Assembly: GCF_009758175.1 (NCBI RefSeq)
Contig: NZ_WRPM01000097.1
Coordinates: forward strand, 43,270-107,269
Length of the DNA stretch: 64,000 nucleotides
Reading direction: 5' to 3'
Source: Nesterenkonia alkaliphila
Lineage (GTDB): Bacteria > Actinomycetota > Actinomycetes > Actinomycetales > Micrococcaceae
A program made the position numbers and the translations under genes. The notes under the pieces are model-generated. The model ran no database searches, was not told where the DNA came from, and saw only the letters and a program-made list of their open reading frames with translations. Numbering within the stretch: position 1 is the stretch's first letter; every line of letters starts with the position of its first letter. Positions 27,398-35,499 of the stretch are shown piece by piece.

Positions 27398-28279
27398 ATG
27401 AGATTCTCCTGGCCGGTACTGTGCCCACACTGCAGTGCGCTGCTGAGCCTGGAACACGATGAGCATCGGCTCCGTGCAGCAGTCTGCCCCGCCGGGCATC
27501 GCTTTGATGCCGCGCGCCAAGGTTATGTCAACCTCCTGGCCGGGCGCAGAGTCAAGTTCCGACCGGACACCGCGCCGATGATCATGGCCCGTGAGCGGGT
27601 TCAGCAAGCGGGCGTCTTCGCCCAGCTGAGCCAGGCACTGTGCACTGTGCTCATCGAGGAGCTCCAAAGTGAACTCCGCAGTTCCGCGCCGCTGATCCTG
27701 GACTGTGGGGCCGGCACCGGACATTATCTTCACCGACTGCTGCAGGACCATCCGCAGGCTCACGGCATCGCTGTGGACCTCTCCCCTGCCGGACTCAAGC
27801 GCGCTGCCAAGCACCCGCGCGCCCTGGCACTGACCTGGGATCTCTGGCAGCCGCTGCCGTTTCCCGATGCCACCGCAGACCTGCTGCTCAACATCTTCGC
27901 CCCACGGAATCCACCAGAGTACGCCCGCGCCCTGCGCCCACTGGGCCTGGTAGCCGTGGCCCTGCCCCGCCCGGATCATCTCCTTCAGCTCCGAGCAGCC
28001 GGACTGCTGGGCCAGCACCAGGAGAAGCGCGCCCAACTGATACAGCAGATGCAGCCCCAGTTCGGCGAGCCCCTCGCCCACCGCCGGCTCAGCAGTCAGA
28101 TGCCGTGGAGCACTGACCTCGCTGCCGATCTGGTGCTCATGGGCCCCGCCGGCCACCACCTGGACCCGGTGGAAGTCCGTTCCCGTGCTGCTGCCCTACC
28201 GACCGGGCAGGTCACTGTAGACCTGGACCTGCTGCTCTGGCGAAAACCGGCAAGTGACCTGGACAGCACTTCCGGATAG
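27398..28279 (+). CDS. rlmA: 23S rRNA (guanine-N1)-methyltransferase, RlmA family
   Basis: This 293-residue SAM-dependent methyltransferase has an N-terminal zinc finger (Cys9, Cys12, Cys30, His34: CPHC and CPAGH) and the family segment DAARQGYVNLLAGRRVKF. The SAM-binding motif is ILDCGAGTGHYLHRLL near 102-117, and LLNIFAPRNPPEYARAL follows. RlmA enzymes methylate G745 (Gram-negative) or G748 (Gram-positive) in 23S rRNA; G748 methylation contributes to tylosin resistance when combined with A2058 methylation. An actinobacterial enzyme is expected to be of the RlmA(II) type, but specificity is not readable. Leaderless start. Confidence 0.85.
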   Translation: MRFSWPVLCPHCSALLSLEHDEHRLRAAVCPAGHRFDAARQGYVNLLAGRRVKFRPDTAPMIMARERVQQAGVFAQLSQALCTVLIEELQSELRSSAPLILDCGAGTGHYLHRLLQDHPQAHGIAVDLSPAGLKRAAKHPRALALTWDLWQPLPFPDATADLLLNIFAPRNPPEYARALRPLGLVAVALPRPDHLLQLRAAGLLGQHQEKRAQLIQQMQPQFGEPLAHRRLSSQMPWSTDLAADLVLMGPAGHHLDPVEVRSRAAALPTGQVTVDLDLLLWRKPASDLDSTSG

Positions 28280-28325
28280 GCTGGGTAGGAACATCGATGC
28301 AGGTCACAGCTGATGGGAGGTACTC

Positions 28326-28811
28326 ATGATCGAGTGGTTCGGCGAGAACCTGTGGGCCGCCTGGCTGGCTCTGACCTTCGTGCTGGCCGTCATCGAGTCT
28401 TTCGTGCTGGATCTGATGTTCCTGATGCTGGCTGTCGGGGCACTGGCAGCGATGACGGTGTCCCTGGCCGGCGGTGAAGCTTGGCTGCAGGTGGTCATCG
28501 GCTCCGTCACCGCCCTGCTCATGCTCGGCGCCGTGCGCCCGGTGGCCCTCAAGCACCTCAAGAAGGGCCCCCAGGACCAACTCACCAATATTGACCGGAT
28601 GCAGGGCCTGCATGCAGAGGCCCTGGAGACCGTCACCGAAACCTCAGGACTGGCCGAGGTGGACGGGGACACCTGGACGGCTCGGGCCGCTGGTGATTAC
28701 CGGATTGAGCCCGGCGCCGCCGCGGTGGTCGAGTCCGTGGACGGCGCCACTGTCTACCTCAAGCCGGCACCAAGCATCGAGTGGAATGATTCACAAACCC
28801 GTGAAGCCTGA
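28326..28811 (+). CDS. NfeD-family membrane protein
   Basis: This 161-residue protein has two or three N-terminal transmembrane helices (about 11-33, WAAWLALTFVLAVIESFVLDLMFLMLAVGALAAMTV, and 56-72) and a C-terminal OB-fold (about 90-155: LHAEALETVTETSGLAEVDGDTWTARAAG). NfeD proteins partner with SPFH/stomatin-type membrane proteins, and such a gene follows 39 bp downstream. The pair probably organises membrane microdomains or membrane-protein quality control. TAGGCT (28276-28281) may be the -10; the leader has GGGAGG before the ATG, so this gene is not leaderless. Confidence 0.85.
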   Translation: MIEWFGENLWAAWLALTFVLAVIESFVLDLMFLMLAVGALAAMTVSLAGGEAWLQVVIGSVTALLMLGAVRPVALKHLKKGPQDQLTNIDRMQGLHAEALETVTETSGLAEVDGDTWTARAAGDYRIEPGAAAVVESVDGATVYLKPAPSIEWNDSQTREA

Positions 28812-28850
28812 ACTGATACAGACCGCAACCGAACAGGACGGATGGTCACC

Positions 28851-30143
28851 ATGCCAGAAGTAGTTGTCATAGTCGTACTCCTTGCACTGGTCGCCTTTGT
28901 GGTGGTGGTGCTCGCCCAGAGTGTTCGCATCATCCCGCAGGCCCGCGCCGGCATCATCGAACGCCTGGGTAAGTACCAGCGCACCCAGGGGCCCGGACTG
29001 ACCCTGCTGGTCCCGTTCATCGACCGGCTGCTGCCCATGCTGGATATGCGTGAGCAGGTGGTCAGCTTCCCGCCCCAGCCGGTGATCACCGAGGACAACC
29101 TGGTGGTCTCGATCGACACTGTGGTCTACTTCCAGATCACCGACCCCAAGGCCGCCACCTACGAGATCCAGAACTACATCGTTGCCGTGGAACAGCTGAC
29201 CACCACCACCCTGCGCAATGTGGTCGGCGGTATGAACCTGGAGGAGGCACTGACCTCCCGCGACCAGATCAACTCCATGCTCCGCGGCGAGTTGGACAAG
29301 GTCACCGGCCGCTGGGGCATCCGGGTCGCCCGGGTGGAGCTGAAGGCCATCGATCCGCCGCACAGCATCCAGGACTCCATGGAGCAGCAGATGCGCGCCG
29401 AGCGCAACCGCCGTGCGGCCATCCTGACCGCAGAGGGAAATAAGCAGTCGGCCATCCTCAATGCTGAAGGTGACCGGCAGGCCGCGATTCTCGAAGCTGA
29501 GGGCCAGGCCCAGTCCCGGATCCTGGCCGCCAACGCTGAGGCCCAGGCTATTGAGACCGTGTTCAATGCTGTTCACGCCTCCGAGCCCAGCCCTGAGCTG
29601 CTCTCCTACCAGTACCTGCAGACTCTGCCGGAGATGGCTAAGTCCGAGTCCAACACGATGTTTGTGATCCCCGGTGAGTTCGGTGAGGCGCTCAAATCGC
29701 TCTCCGGAGCATTCGGCGGAAATAACGACGCCGCCCCGGGACAGTCATTCGAGGAGCGTGAGAAGGCCCTGGAGGCACGTGCCGAACGGTTGAAGAAGCG
29801 CCGCGAGCAGGAGCAGTCCTCCTCCGGCGGCCGGGGCAAGCCGTCCATCTCTAACGCCATCGCAGACCTGGCTGAATCCGCCCGGTCCACCTCCGTCACG
29901 GACGAGAACACCCATTACCTCAGCTCCAAGGAGCTCGAGGAGGAGGCCCGCAAGGCTGAGCACGGCAATGCCTCAGCAGCCGACGCACCGGTGCCCGGTC
30001 TGGAGGACTCCGATGAGGTGCTCAAACGAGTCGAGGAGAGCGCTCCCCCGGAGGCTGACACCGGCCTCGGCGATGCCCAGAACCCGCCGCACCCGCAGCA
30101 GGGTCCTGACCAGCAGGGCACCGAGGCGCCGAGGCAGGGCTGA
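28851..30143 (+). CDS. SPFH/band-7 (stomatin-like) membrane protein
   Basis: This 430-residue protein has one N-terminal transmembrane helix (VVVIVVLLALVAFVVVVLAQSV) and an SPFH domain (about 25-215, IIPQARAGIIERLGKYQRTQGPGLTLLVPFIDRL). A heptad-like alanine/glutamate helix EQQMRAERNRRAAILTAEGNKQSAILNAEGDRQAAILEAEGQAQ supports oligomerisation. The C-terminal 120 residues are polar, acidic and probably disordered. I prefer ATG 28851, correctly spaced from the GGACGG ribosome-binding site; ATG 28842 is the alternative. The adjacent NfeD partner supports a membrane-scaffold role. Confidence 0.88.
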   Translation: MPEVVVIVVLLALVAFVVVVLAQSVRIIPQARAGIIERLGKYQRTQGPGLTLLVPFIDRLLPMLDMREQVVSFPPQPVITEDNLVVSIDTVVYFQITDPKAATYEIQNYIVAVEQLTTTTLRNVVGGMNLEEALTSRDQINSMLRGELDKVTGRWGIRVARVELKAIDPPHSIQDSMEQQMRAERNRRAAILTAEGNKQSAILNAEGDRQAAILEAEGQAQSRILAANAEAQAIETVFNAVHASEPSPELLSYQYLQTLPEMAKSESNTMFVIPGEFGEALKSLSGAFGGNNDAAPGQSFEEREKALEARAERLKKRREQEQSSSGGRGKPSISNAIADLAESARSTSVTDENTHYLSSKELEEEARKAEHGNASAADAPVPGLEDSDEVLKRVEESAPPEADTGLGDAQNPPHPQQGPDQQGTEAPRQG

Positions 30144-30219
30144 GCCCGCCGGGAATACTCCGGCTGGGCCCGCTGTTGGCTATTCGGAACAGAACTGTCA
30201 CCGTATCTAAGGAGCATCG

Positions 30220-30561
30220 ATGAGCGACCGCAGCCTGCGCGGTATGCGCCTGGGCGCCCAGTCCATGGAGACTGAGTCCGGTGTTGAGCCGGCCCCCCGC
30301 CAGAACGTTGAGTACCTCTGCGAGGACGGCGAGAAGATCACCGTGACGTTCGCGGCAGATGCCGAGATCCCGGCCACCTGGACTTCAAACTCCGGAAAGG
30401 TCGGCGTACTCGCTGAGGGCGAGGTCCCCGAGGAGGAGCCGGAGAAGCCGGTGCGCACCCACTGGGACATGCTCCTGGAGCGGCGCAGCGAGAAGGAGCT
30501 TGAGGACATCCTCAAGGACCGGCTCAAGATCCTGCGCGAAAAGCGCGGCGAAAAGGTCTAG
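30220..30561 (+). CDS. rbpA: RNA polymerase-binding protein RbpA
   Basis: This 113-residue actinobacterial transcription factor binds the RNA polymerase beta' zipper region and group 1/2 sigma factors and stabilises the open complex. The sequence shows the conserved N-terminal tail (SDRSLRGMRLGAQSMETE), the zinc-ribbon-derived core with a single Cys (YLCEDGEKITVTFAADAEIPATW), the basic linker and the C-terminal sigma-interacting helices THWDMLLERRSEKELEDILKDRLKILREKRGE. A clear AAGGAG precedes the ATG. A hairpin overlapping the convergent gene's 3' end probably terminates its transcript. Confidence 0.95.
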   Translation: MSDRSLRGMRLGAQSMETESGVEPAPRQNVEYLCEDGEKITVTFAADAEIPATWTSNSGKVGVLAEGEVPEEEPEKPVRTHWDMLLERRSEKELEDILKDRLKILREKRGEKV

Positions 30562-30573
30562 CCGCCGCGGGGA

Positions 30574-31314
30574 CTAGCGCTGATAGGCCCTGGCCTTTTT
30601 GGCCAGGGCCTTTGCGCGTGCGCAGAGTCCCCATTTGGTGACATTAGCCACCGCTTCCAGCACGATTCCACTGCTCATCTTGGACTCCCCCAGGGTGCGC
30701 TCCACAAAGGTGATCGGCACCTCCTTGATGGTCTTGCCCTGGCGCGCCACCCGGAAGGTCATATCCACCTGGAAGCCGTAGCCCACTGATTCGATGGAGC
30801 TCAGGTCGATCTCCTCCAAGGTGCTGCGGCGGAAGACCCGGAACCCTGCGGTGATGTCCCGTACGCGCAGGCCCAGCATGGTCCGGGAGTAGAGGCTGCC
30901 GGCACGGGAGATCAGCTCACGGTGCAGCGGCCAGTTCACCACCGAGCCTCCGGCCACCCAACGGGAGCCGATCACCAGATCTGCGTAGTCGATCTCGCTG
31001 AGCAGATCAGGCAGCTGCTCAGGCTGGTGGGAGCCGTCAGCGTCAAGCTCCACAAAGGCGTCATAGTCCCGCTCCAGGCCCCAGCCGAAACCGGCGATAT
31101 AGGCCCCGCCCAGGCCGTCCTTCTTCACCCGGTGCAGCACATGGATCTGCTCATCCGCAGCGGCCATCTGCTCGGCCAGATCGCCGGTGCCGTCGGGGCT
31201 GTTGTCATCAACAATCAGGACCTCGGACTCCGGCACCGCCGCCCGCAGCCGGTCCACTGTAGTGGGCAGGGCGTCAATCTCGTTGTAGGTGGGGATGATG
31301 GTCAGGATTTTCAT
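30574..31314 (-). CDS. Polyprenol-phosphate mannose synthase-like GT2 glycosyltransferase
   Basis: This 246-residue GT2 enzyme has IIPTYNEIDALPTTV, LIVDDNSPDGTGDLA, the donor-metal motif ELDADGSHQPEQLPDLL, IGSRWVAGG and ITAGFRVFRRSTLE. This is the dolichol-phosphate-mannose synthase (DPM1) signature. It should transfer mannose from GDP-mannose to polyprenol phosphate for lipoglycan or protein mannosylation. No C-terminal membrane segment is present, as in the catalytic domain of actinobacterial Ppm1. ATG 31314 lies 7 bp after TAGGTT, a leaderless start; ATG 31323 is upstream of it and inside that spacing. Convergent with rbpA. Confidence 0.88.
   Translation of the reverse strand: MKILTIIPTYNEIDALPTTVDRLRAAVPESEVLIVDDNSPDGTGDLAEQMAAADEQIHVLHRVKKDGLGGAYIAGFGWGLERDYDAFVELDADGSHQPEQLPDLLSEIDYADLVIGSRWVAGGSVVNWPLHRELISRAGSLYSRTMLGLRVRDITAGFRVFRRSTLEEIDLSSIESVGYGFQVDMTFRVARQGKTIKEVPITFVERTLGESKMSSGIVLEAVANVTKWGLCARAKALAKKARAYQR
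30585..30611. terminator. Terminator hairpin overlapping the 3' end of the DPM1-like gene
   Basis: AGGCCCTGGCC and GGCCAGGGCCT form a perfect 11-bp stem around a TTTTT loop. The plus strand carries rbpA 24 bp upstream. The hairpin lies inside the last codons (KALAKKARAYQR) of the minus-strand gene, so it probably stops rbpA transcription there. Confidence 0.6.
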
Positions 31315-31321
31315 GGCCACC

Positions 31322-31327
31322 AACCTA
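31322..31327 (-). promoter_or_regulatory. Leaderless -10 box of the DPM1-like gene
   Basis: TAGGTT on the minus strand is 7 bp before ATG 31314. Confidence 0.5.
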
Positions 31328-32488
31328 CCCTCCGCGGATCACTGTGCTGACCAGCCGGGGCAGTGATTCCGTGGCCTGGTCGGCCTCCAAGAAGGGAAGC
31401 AGCGGGGTGCGGGCCCGCGTGTCCGTGCTCCAGGCGGAGACTGTGCTGTTGGGGGTCTGCACGGCCAGCGATTCCACCTCCCATACCGCAAATGTGGCCT
31501 CAGCGCCGGGGTTCAGCTGACCGGCCGAAGGCGCAGCCTGTGGCAGCGAACGGTAGGCACCCCGGGTCTGGGCATTGAATCCGGCGCGCACTGAGACCGG
31601 GTCCGCACTGTGATGAACATGACGCGAAATCAGCTGCCAGGGGTTCTCACCCTCCGCCGGTGCGGCGGCGGTGGGTACTCCAACACTGAGCGCAGTGCCC
31701 AGATGGCCGGGACCGGTCAGCAGCACATGGGCACCGGTGTTCAGCAGCTGCTCCCAATGGCTGCGCTCTGCGGAGTCGAAGCCCACCAGCACCGTAGGCG
31801 TGCCGGGATGGGGTGCCTGCTTCAGCTCACGCAGGTGCTTAGTGGTGGTGACCATGGCCTCCACTGCCACGCCCGGGTCAGCCGCACTGCAGTTCAGCAG
31901 CAGCTGGCGGCCGGCCTCCGAGCACCAGGAGCGGACACCGAGCAGGTTCGGCAGGACCTCCGGAAGGTCCAGGGACACGGCGGTACGGCGCAGGCAGGCG
32001 GCCTCTGCCGTCTCATCGGAGTCGAGAAACTCAGCCAAGTCCAGCAGCTCATTGACCGGGCTGATCGAAGGTGCTCCCCCGTCGGCTGCGAGCCCGTGCA
32101 GGGCAAGCACTGGCCAGACATCTGCTGGGCGCTCCGCAGCGGCCTGCAGGGCCTTGCGCAGCGCGTCTGCGCGGCTGGGCACCAAATCCGCCAGCTGCAG
32201 GTCCAGGCGCAGTCGCAGGGCGGTATAGCCCAACCCCCGCACCGCCACATTGAGCACCTCGGAGACAGTTCCTGGATCAGCCTGCTGCACAGTGAGCCCG
32301 ACCAGACCAACGAACCCTGGAGCCACCAACCCCCGATCCAGGTCCTGGCTGCGCACACCTTCGCCTGCCAGCCGGGCAGCGGTCTCATCGGAGCCCAGCC
32401 AGGTCACCTGCCCCTGCTCCACCAGCATCGCCTCCGCGTACGGCTCCGCGGTGGAGTGGATAGTGCCGTTTGAGAGCATCAGTGTCAT
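31325..32488 (-). CDS. Amidohydrolase-like protein lacking metal-binding histidines
   Basis: This 387-residue protein has amidohydrolase-type edges: an N-terminal beta-sandwich start TLMLSNGTIHSTAEPYAEAMLVEQGQVTWLGSDETA, then APGFV, and a C-terminal beta strand LNPGAEATFAVWEVESLAVQ. The metal-binding H-x-H that should follow PGFVD is replaced by PGFVGLVGLTVQQAD. I also see no recognisable downstream His or Asp ligands of YtcJ-like enzymes. The fold may be retained with lost or changed catalysis. Its ATG at 32488 overlaps the helY stop by 4 bp (ATGA), so it is translationally coupled to that RNA helicase. The upstream TTG/GTG starts would be unconserved. Confidence 0.7.
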   Translation of the reverse strand: MTLMLSNGTIHSTAEPYAEAMLVEQGQVTWLGSDETAARLAGEGVRSQDLDRGLVAPGFVGLVGLTVQQADPGTVSEVLNVAVRGLGYTALRLRLDLQLADLVPSRADALRKALQAAAERPADVWPVLALHGLAADGGAPSISPVNELLDLAEFLDSDETAEAACLRRTAVSLDLPEVLPNLLGVRSWCSEAGRQLLLNCSAADPGVAVEAMVTTTKHLRELKQAPHPGTPTVLVGFDSAERSHWEQLLNTGAHVLLTGPGHLGTALSVGVPTAAAPAEGENPWQLISRHVHHSADPVSVRAGFNAQTRGAYRSLPQAAPSAGQLNPGAEATFAVWEVESLAVQTPNSTVSAWSTDTRARTPLLPFLEADQATESLPRLVSTVIRGG

Positions 32489-35394
32489 TGGTCCTCCTCG
32501 ACGGACTGATAGGCCACCGAGGAGTAGGAGACCACTCCCCTGGCGATGAGATCCACTGCCTCCTGACAGCGGTTGGCAAATTTTGCGCTGGCAGTCGGCA
32601 CTGCTGAGAGCTGGTCGAGCACATCGATGCATTGTTTGGCCCAGCGCACAAAGTCCCCAGCCGCCAGTGGAGACTCCTCCAGGGCTGCGCGCAGGCTGGC
32701 TCCAGAGGCCCAGTAGTACATCGGCAGACTCAGCCCCAGCTCCGGGGCGTCGGTGGGCTCCAGATGGTGCCGCTTCTCCAAGGTCTCAAGCTCAGTGTGC
32801 ACCTCCAGGGCCGTGCGCACCGCCTGGGTCAGCTTCTTGGTGGGCATCTGCGGCATCGCCCCTTCGTCCTCCCGCTTGGCCTGGTAGACCAGCAGAGTGG
32901 AGAAAGCGGCCAGTTCCTCTGCGCTGAGCTGAGCGAGCACCCCACGCTCCATCAGCAGCTCGGTGAACAGGTCCCGCTCACCGTAGATCCGGCGCAGTCG
33001 CTGCCCGCGTTCGGTGACCAGGAACTCCTCGGCGTGGAACTCCTCGGGCAGCGGGGCGGCCTGGGGAACGTGCTCGGCCTCGGCAGCCTGCAGATGTCCC
33101 AGATCGAACAGCACCCCGCACACCCGGTCGAAGGTCTTGGCGATGGAGCCGGTCTTGCGGTCAATGCTGGCCTTGAGCTGCTCGGTCTCCCGGTGCAGCT
33201 TCCACCAGCGCTCGGCCCACCGGGCATGGTTCTCCCGGTCGCTGCAGGAGTGGCAGGGGTGCTTGCGCAGTGCCGACTCGAGGTTCTCCAGACTCTGCTC
33301 CCCGGCGTCGTCGTTCTCATACCCGAATCCGGGCTGCGGTGCGTTCTTCCTCGGCGGGGTGCGTTCGCGCAGGGCGCTGCGCATACTGGAGGCCAGGTCA
33401 CGGCGGATCTTTGGCACTTTCACCTGGGGTTTGCGCGGCAGCCGGATACTGGCTGTCACCTCAGGGGGTTGGCTGAAGTCCTCCACGCTGATATTGCGCA
33501 GTCTGCCGTCCTCGGTGATCACTCCGGGCCGCGGGTCATGTTCGGGGGCGGTGTGCACCACCAGGCAGTGACCCAGACGACGCCGTCCCCCCACCTCGAT
33601 CACATCACCGGGTTCCAGGGAGGCCAGCACCCGGATCACCTCCCGGCGGCGCTGCCTGTTGCGGGACTTGGCCTGGTCCTTCTGCTGCTCGTTGACAGCA
33701 CGGCGCAGCTGGAAGTACTCCTGGAAGTCTCCCAGGTGGCAGGCCATGGACTCTTGGTACCCGCGCAGGGAGGACTCCCGCTTGGCCACATCCCGAGCCA
33801 TCCCCACCACCCCGCGATCGGCCTGGAACTGGGCGAAGGAGGACTCCAGAATGGTCCGGGCTCGGCGGCGGCCGAACTGGGCGGTGAGGTTAACCGCCAT
33901 GTTGTAGCTGGGGCTGAAGCTGGAGTTCAGCGGGTAGGTGCGCTTGGAGGCCAGTCCGGCCACCTGCCGGGGGTCCATCCCGGGCTGCCAGACCACCACG
34001 GCATGGCCCTCCACATCGATGCCGCGGCGCCCGGCCCGCCCGGTCAGCTGGGTGTACTCACCAGGGGTGATGTCCTGATGGGATTCCCCATCGAACTTGT
34101 CCAGCTTCTCCAACACCACCGTGCGGGCGGGCATATTGATGCCCAGGGCCAGGGTCTCGGTGGCGAAGACCACTTTGAGCAGACCCTCCGCGTAGAGGTT
34201 CTCCACCAGCTCCTTGAACGGGGGCAGCATTCCAGCATGGTGGGCCGCGATCCCGTTGATCAGTGCCTCGCGGAAGCTGTCGAAGCCCAGTACGGAGAGA
34301 TCCTCCGCAGGCAGCTCCCAGCCCATCTCCTCCACCCGGGAGGCGATCTCTGCGGCCTCCCCTCTGCTGGTCAGCTGCAGGCCATGGTGCAGGCACTGCT
34401 CCACTGCGGCCTCGCACCCTGCCCTGGAGAAGATGAAGGCGATGCAGGGCAGCAGTCCGTCGCGGTCCAGGGCGCGGATCATCCGCGGCCGGCTGAGTCT
34501 GGGCGCCCCGCGCGGGGAGCCGGAGAGCCGGGAGACCTCCGCTGATCCGCTGCGATGGTTGGACCGGCCGTAGTCGCGGCGCTGGTCGCGCCTGCCCCGG
34601 CCCCGGCCACGGTGGCCTCCCGAGCGCCGCGAGACCGGCGCCTGGGCGTAGTGGGCAAGCCGCTGCAGCTCCGGGTTGACCAGAGTGTTGGTGGCGGCGT
34701 GGTCCTCCTGCTCGGTACTTACAAAAAGATCATGGAGCTGATAGTCCACCATCATGTGCTGCCAGAGCGGGACCGGGCGGTGCTCGGAGACCACCACGGC
34801 GGTCTCTCCCCGCACGGTGTCCAGCCAGGCGCCGAACTCCTCAGCGTTGGACACTGTGGCGGAGAGCGCGGCCAGCTGCACCGACTCCGGGAGGTGGATG
34901 ATCACCTCCTCCCAAACGGCCCCGCGGAACCGGTCGGCCAGGTAGTGCACCTCGTCCATCACCACGAATCCCAGTTCAGCCAGCGTGGCGGAGTCCTGGT
35001 AGAGCATGTTCCGCAGCACTTCGGTGGTCATCACCACCACATCAGCCTCAGAGTTGATCGAGGTGTCTCCGGTCAGCAGCCCGACCCGCTCGGCGCCGTA
35101 CTCCTGGCGCAGCTCCTGGAACTTCTGATTGCTCAATGCCTTGATCGGGGTGGTGTAGAAGGCCTTCTTGCCCTGGGCCAGGGCCAGGTGCACGGCGAAC
35201 TCCCCCACGATGGTCTTCCCGGCCCCGGTGGGCGCGGCCACCAGGACGGCCTTGCCCGCCTCCAGATGGCGGCAGGCCTCCAGCTGGAACTCATCCAGGT
35301 CAAAGGCCTGCTGGGCCTTGAACATGCCGAGCTGGGTCTTGGCCTCAGCTGAGCGGCGGCGGGACTCTGCGTAGCGCTCGGCGGGTGTAGACAT
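32485..35394 (-). CDS. helY: DEAD/DEAH-box helicase of the Mtr4/Ski2-like HelY family
   Basis: This 969-residue Ski2/Mtr4-like RNA helicase has Walker A PTGAGKT at 55-61, a DEVH box at 147-150, LALGINMPARTVVLEKL, QLTGRAGRRGID, and a C-terminal DSHCT domain with the CHSC segment. A basic Arg/Gly/Ser-rich segment (about 252-303, containing RRSGGHRGRGRGRRDQRR) is inserted between the two RecA-like domains and is probably a disordered RNA-binding arm. Ski2-like helicases unwind RNA in degradation or processing. It is leaderless: ATG 35394 is 6 bp after TAGGCT. It is coupled to the downstream amidohydrolase-like gene by 4 bp. Confidence 0.88.
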   Translation of the reverse strand: MSTPAERYAESRRRSAEAKTQLGMFKAQQAFDLDEFQLEACRHLEAGKAVLVAAPTGAGKTIVGEFAVHLALAQGKKAFYTTPIKALSNQKFQELRQEYGAERVGLLTGDTSINSEADVVVMTTEVLRNMLYQDSATLAELGFVVMDEVHYLADRFRGAVWEEVIIHLPESVQLAALSATVSNAEEFGAWLDTVRGETAVVVSEHRPVPLWQHMMVDYQLHDLFVSTEQEDHAATNTLVNPELQRLAHYAQAPVSRRSGGHRGRGRGRRDQRRDYGRSNHRSGSAEVSRLSGSPRGAPRLSRPRMIRALDRDGLLPCIAFIFSRAGCEAAVEQCLHHGLQLTSRGEAAEIASRVEEMGWELPAEDLSVLGFDSFREALINGIAAHHAGMLPPFKELVENLYAEGLLKVVFATETLALGINMPARTVVLEKLDKFDGESHQDITPGEYTQLTGRAGRRGIDVEGHAVVVWQPGMDPRQVAGLASKRTYPLNSSFSPSYNMAVNLTAQFGRRRARTILESSFAQFQADRGVVGMARDVAKRESSLRGYQESMACHLGDFQEYFQLRRAVNEQQKDQAKSRNRQRRREVIRVLASLEPGDVIEVGGRRRLGHCLVVHTAPEHDPRPGVITEDGRLRNISVEDFSQPPEVTASIRLPRKPQVKVPKIRRDLASSMRSALRERTPPRKNAPQPGFGYENDDAGEQSLENLESALRKHPCHSCSDRENHARWAERWWKLHRETEQLKASIDRKTGSIAKTFDRVCGVLFDLGHLQAAEAEHVPQAAPLPEEFHAEEFLVTERGQRLRRIYGERDLFTELLMERGVLAQLSAEELAAFSTLLVYQAKREDEGAMPQMPTKKLTQAVRTALEVHTELETLEKRHHLEPTDAPELGLSLPMYYWASGASLRAALEESPLAAGDFVRWAKQCIDVLDQLSAVPTASAKFANRCQEAVDLIARGVVSYSSVAYQSVEEDQ

Positions 35395-35400
35395 GACCCA

Positions 35401-35406
35401 AGCCTA
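35401..35406 (-). promoter_or_regulatory. Leaderless -10 box of helY
   Basis: TAGGCT on the minus strand is 6 bp upstream of ATG 35394. Confidence 0.5.
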
Positions 35407-35485
35407 TCGGCCACAGCTCAGGTCCCGGCCCATGTCCACGCTGGGCTGACAGCTGGTCCGTTGCGCCGGGCAACTAACTGCGGAG

Positions 35486-35491
35486 TAGACT
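35486..35491 (+). promoter_or_regulatory. Leaderless -10 box of the MFS gene
   Basis: TAGACT is 8 bp upstream of GTG 35500. Confidence 0.5.
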
Positions 35492-35499
35492 GATCAGCC

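Noticed and set aside
32632..34545. 637-codon plus-strand frame opposite helY
   Set aside because: A shadow of helY; compositional bias only and no ribosome-binding site.
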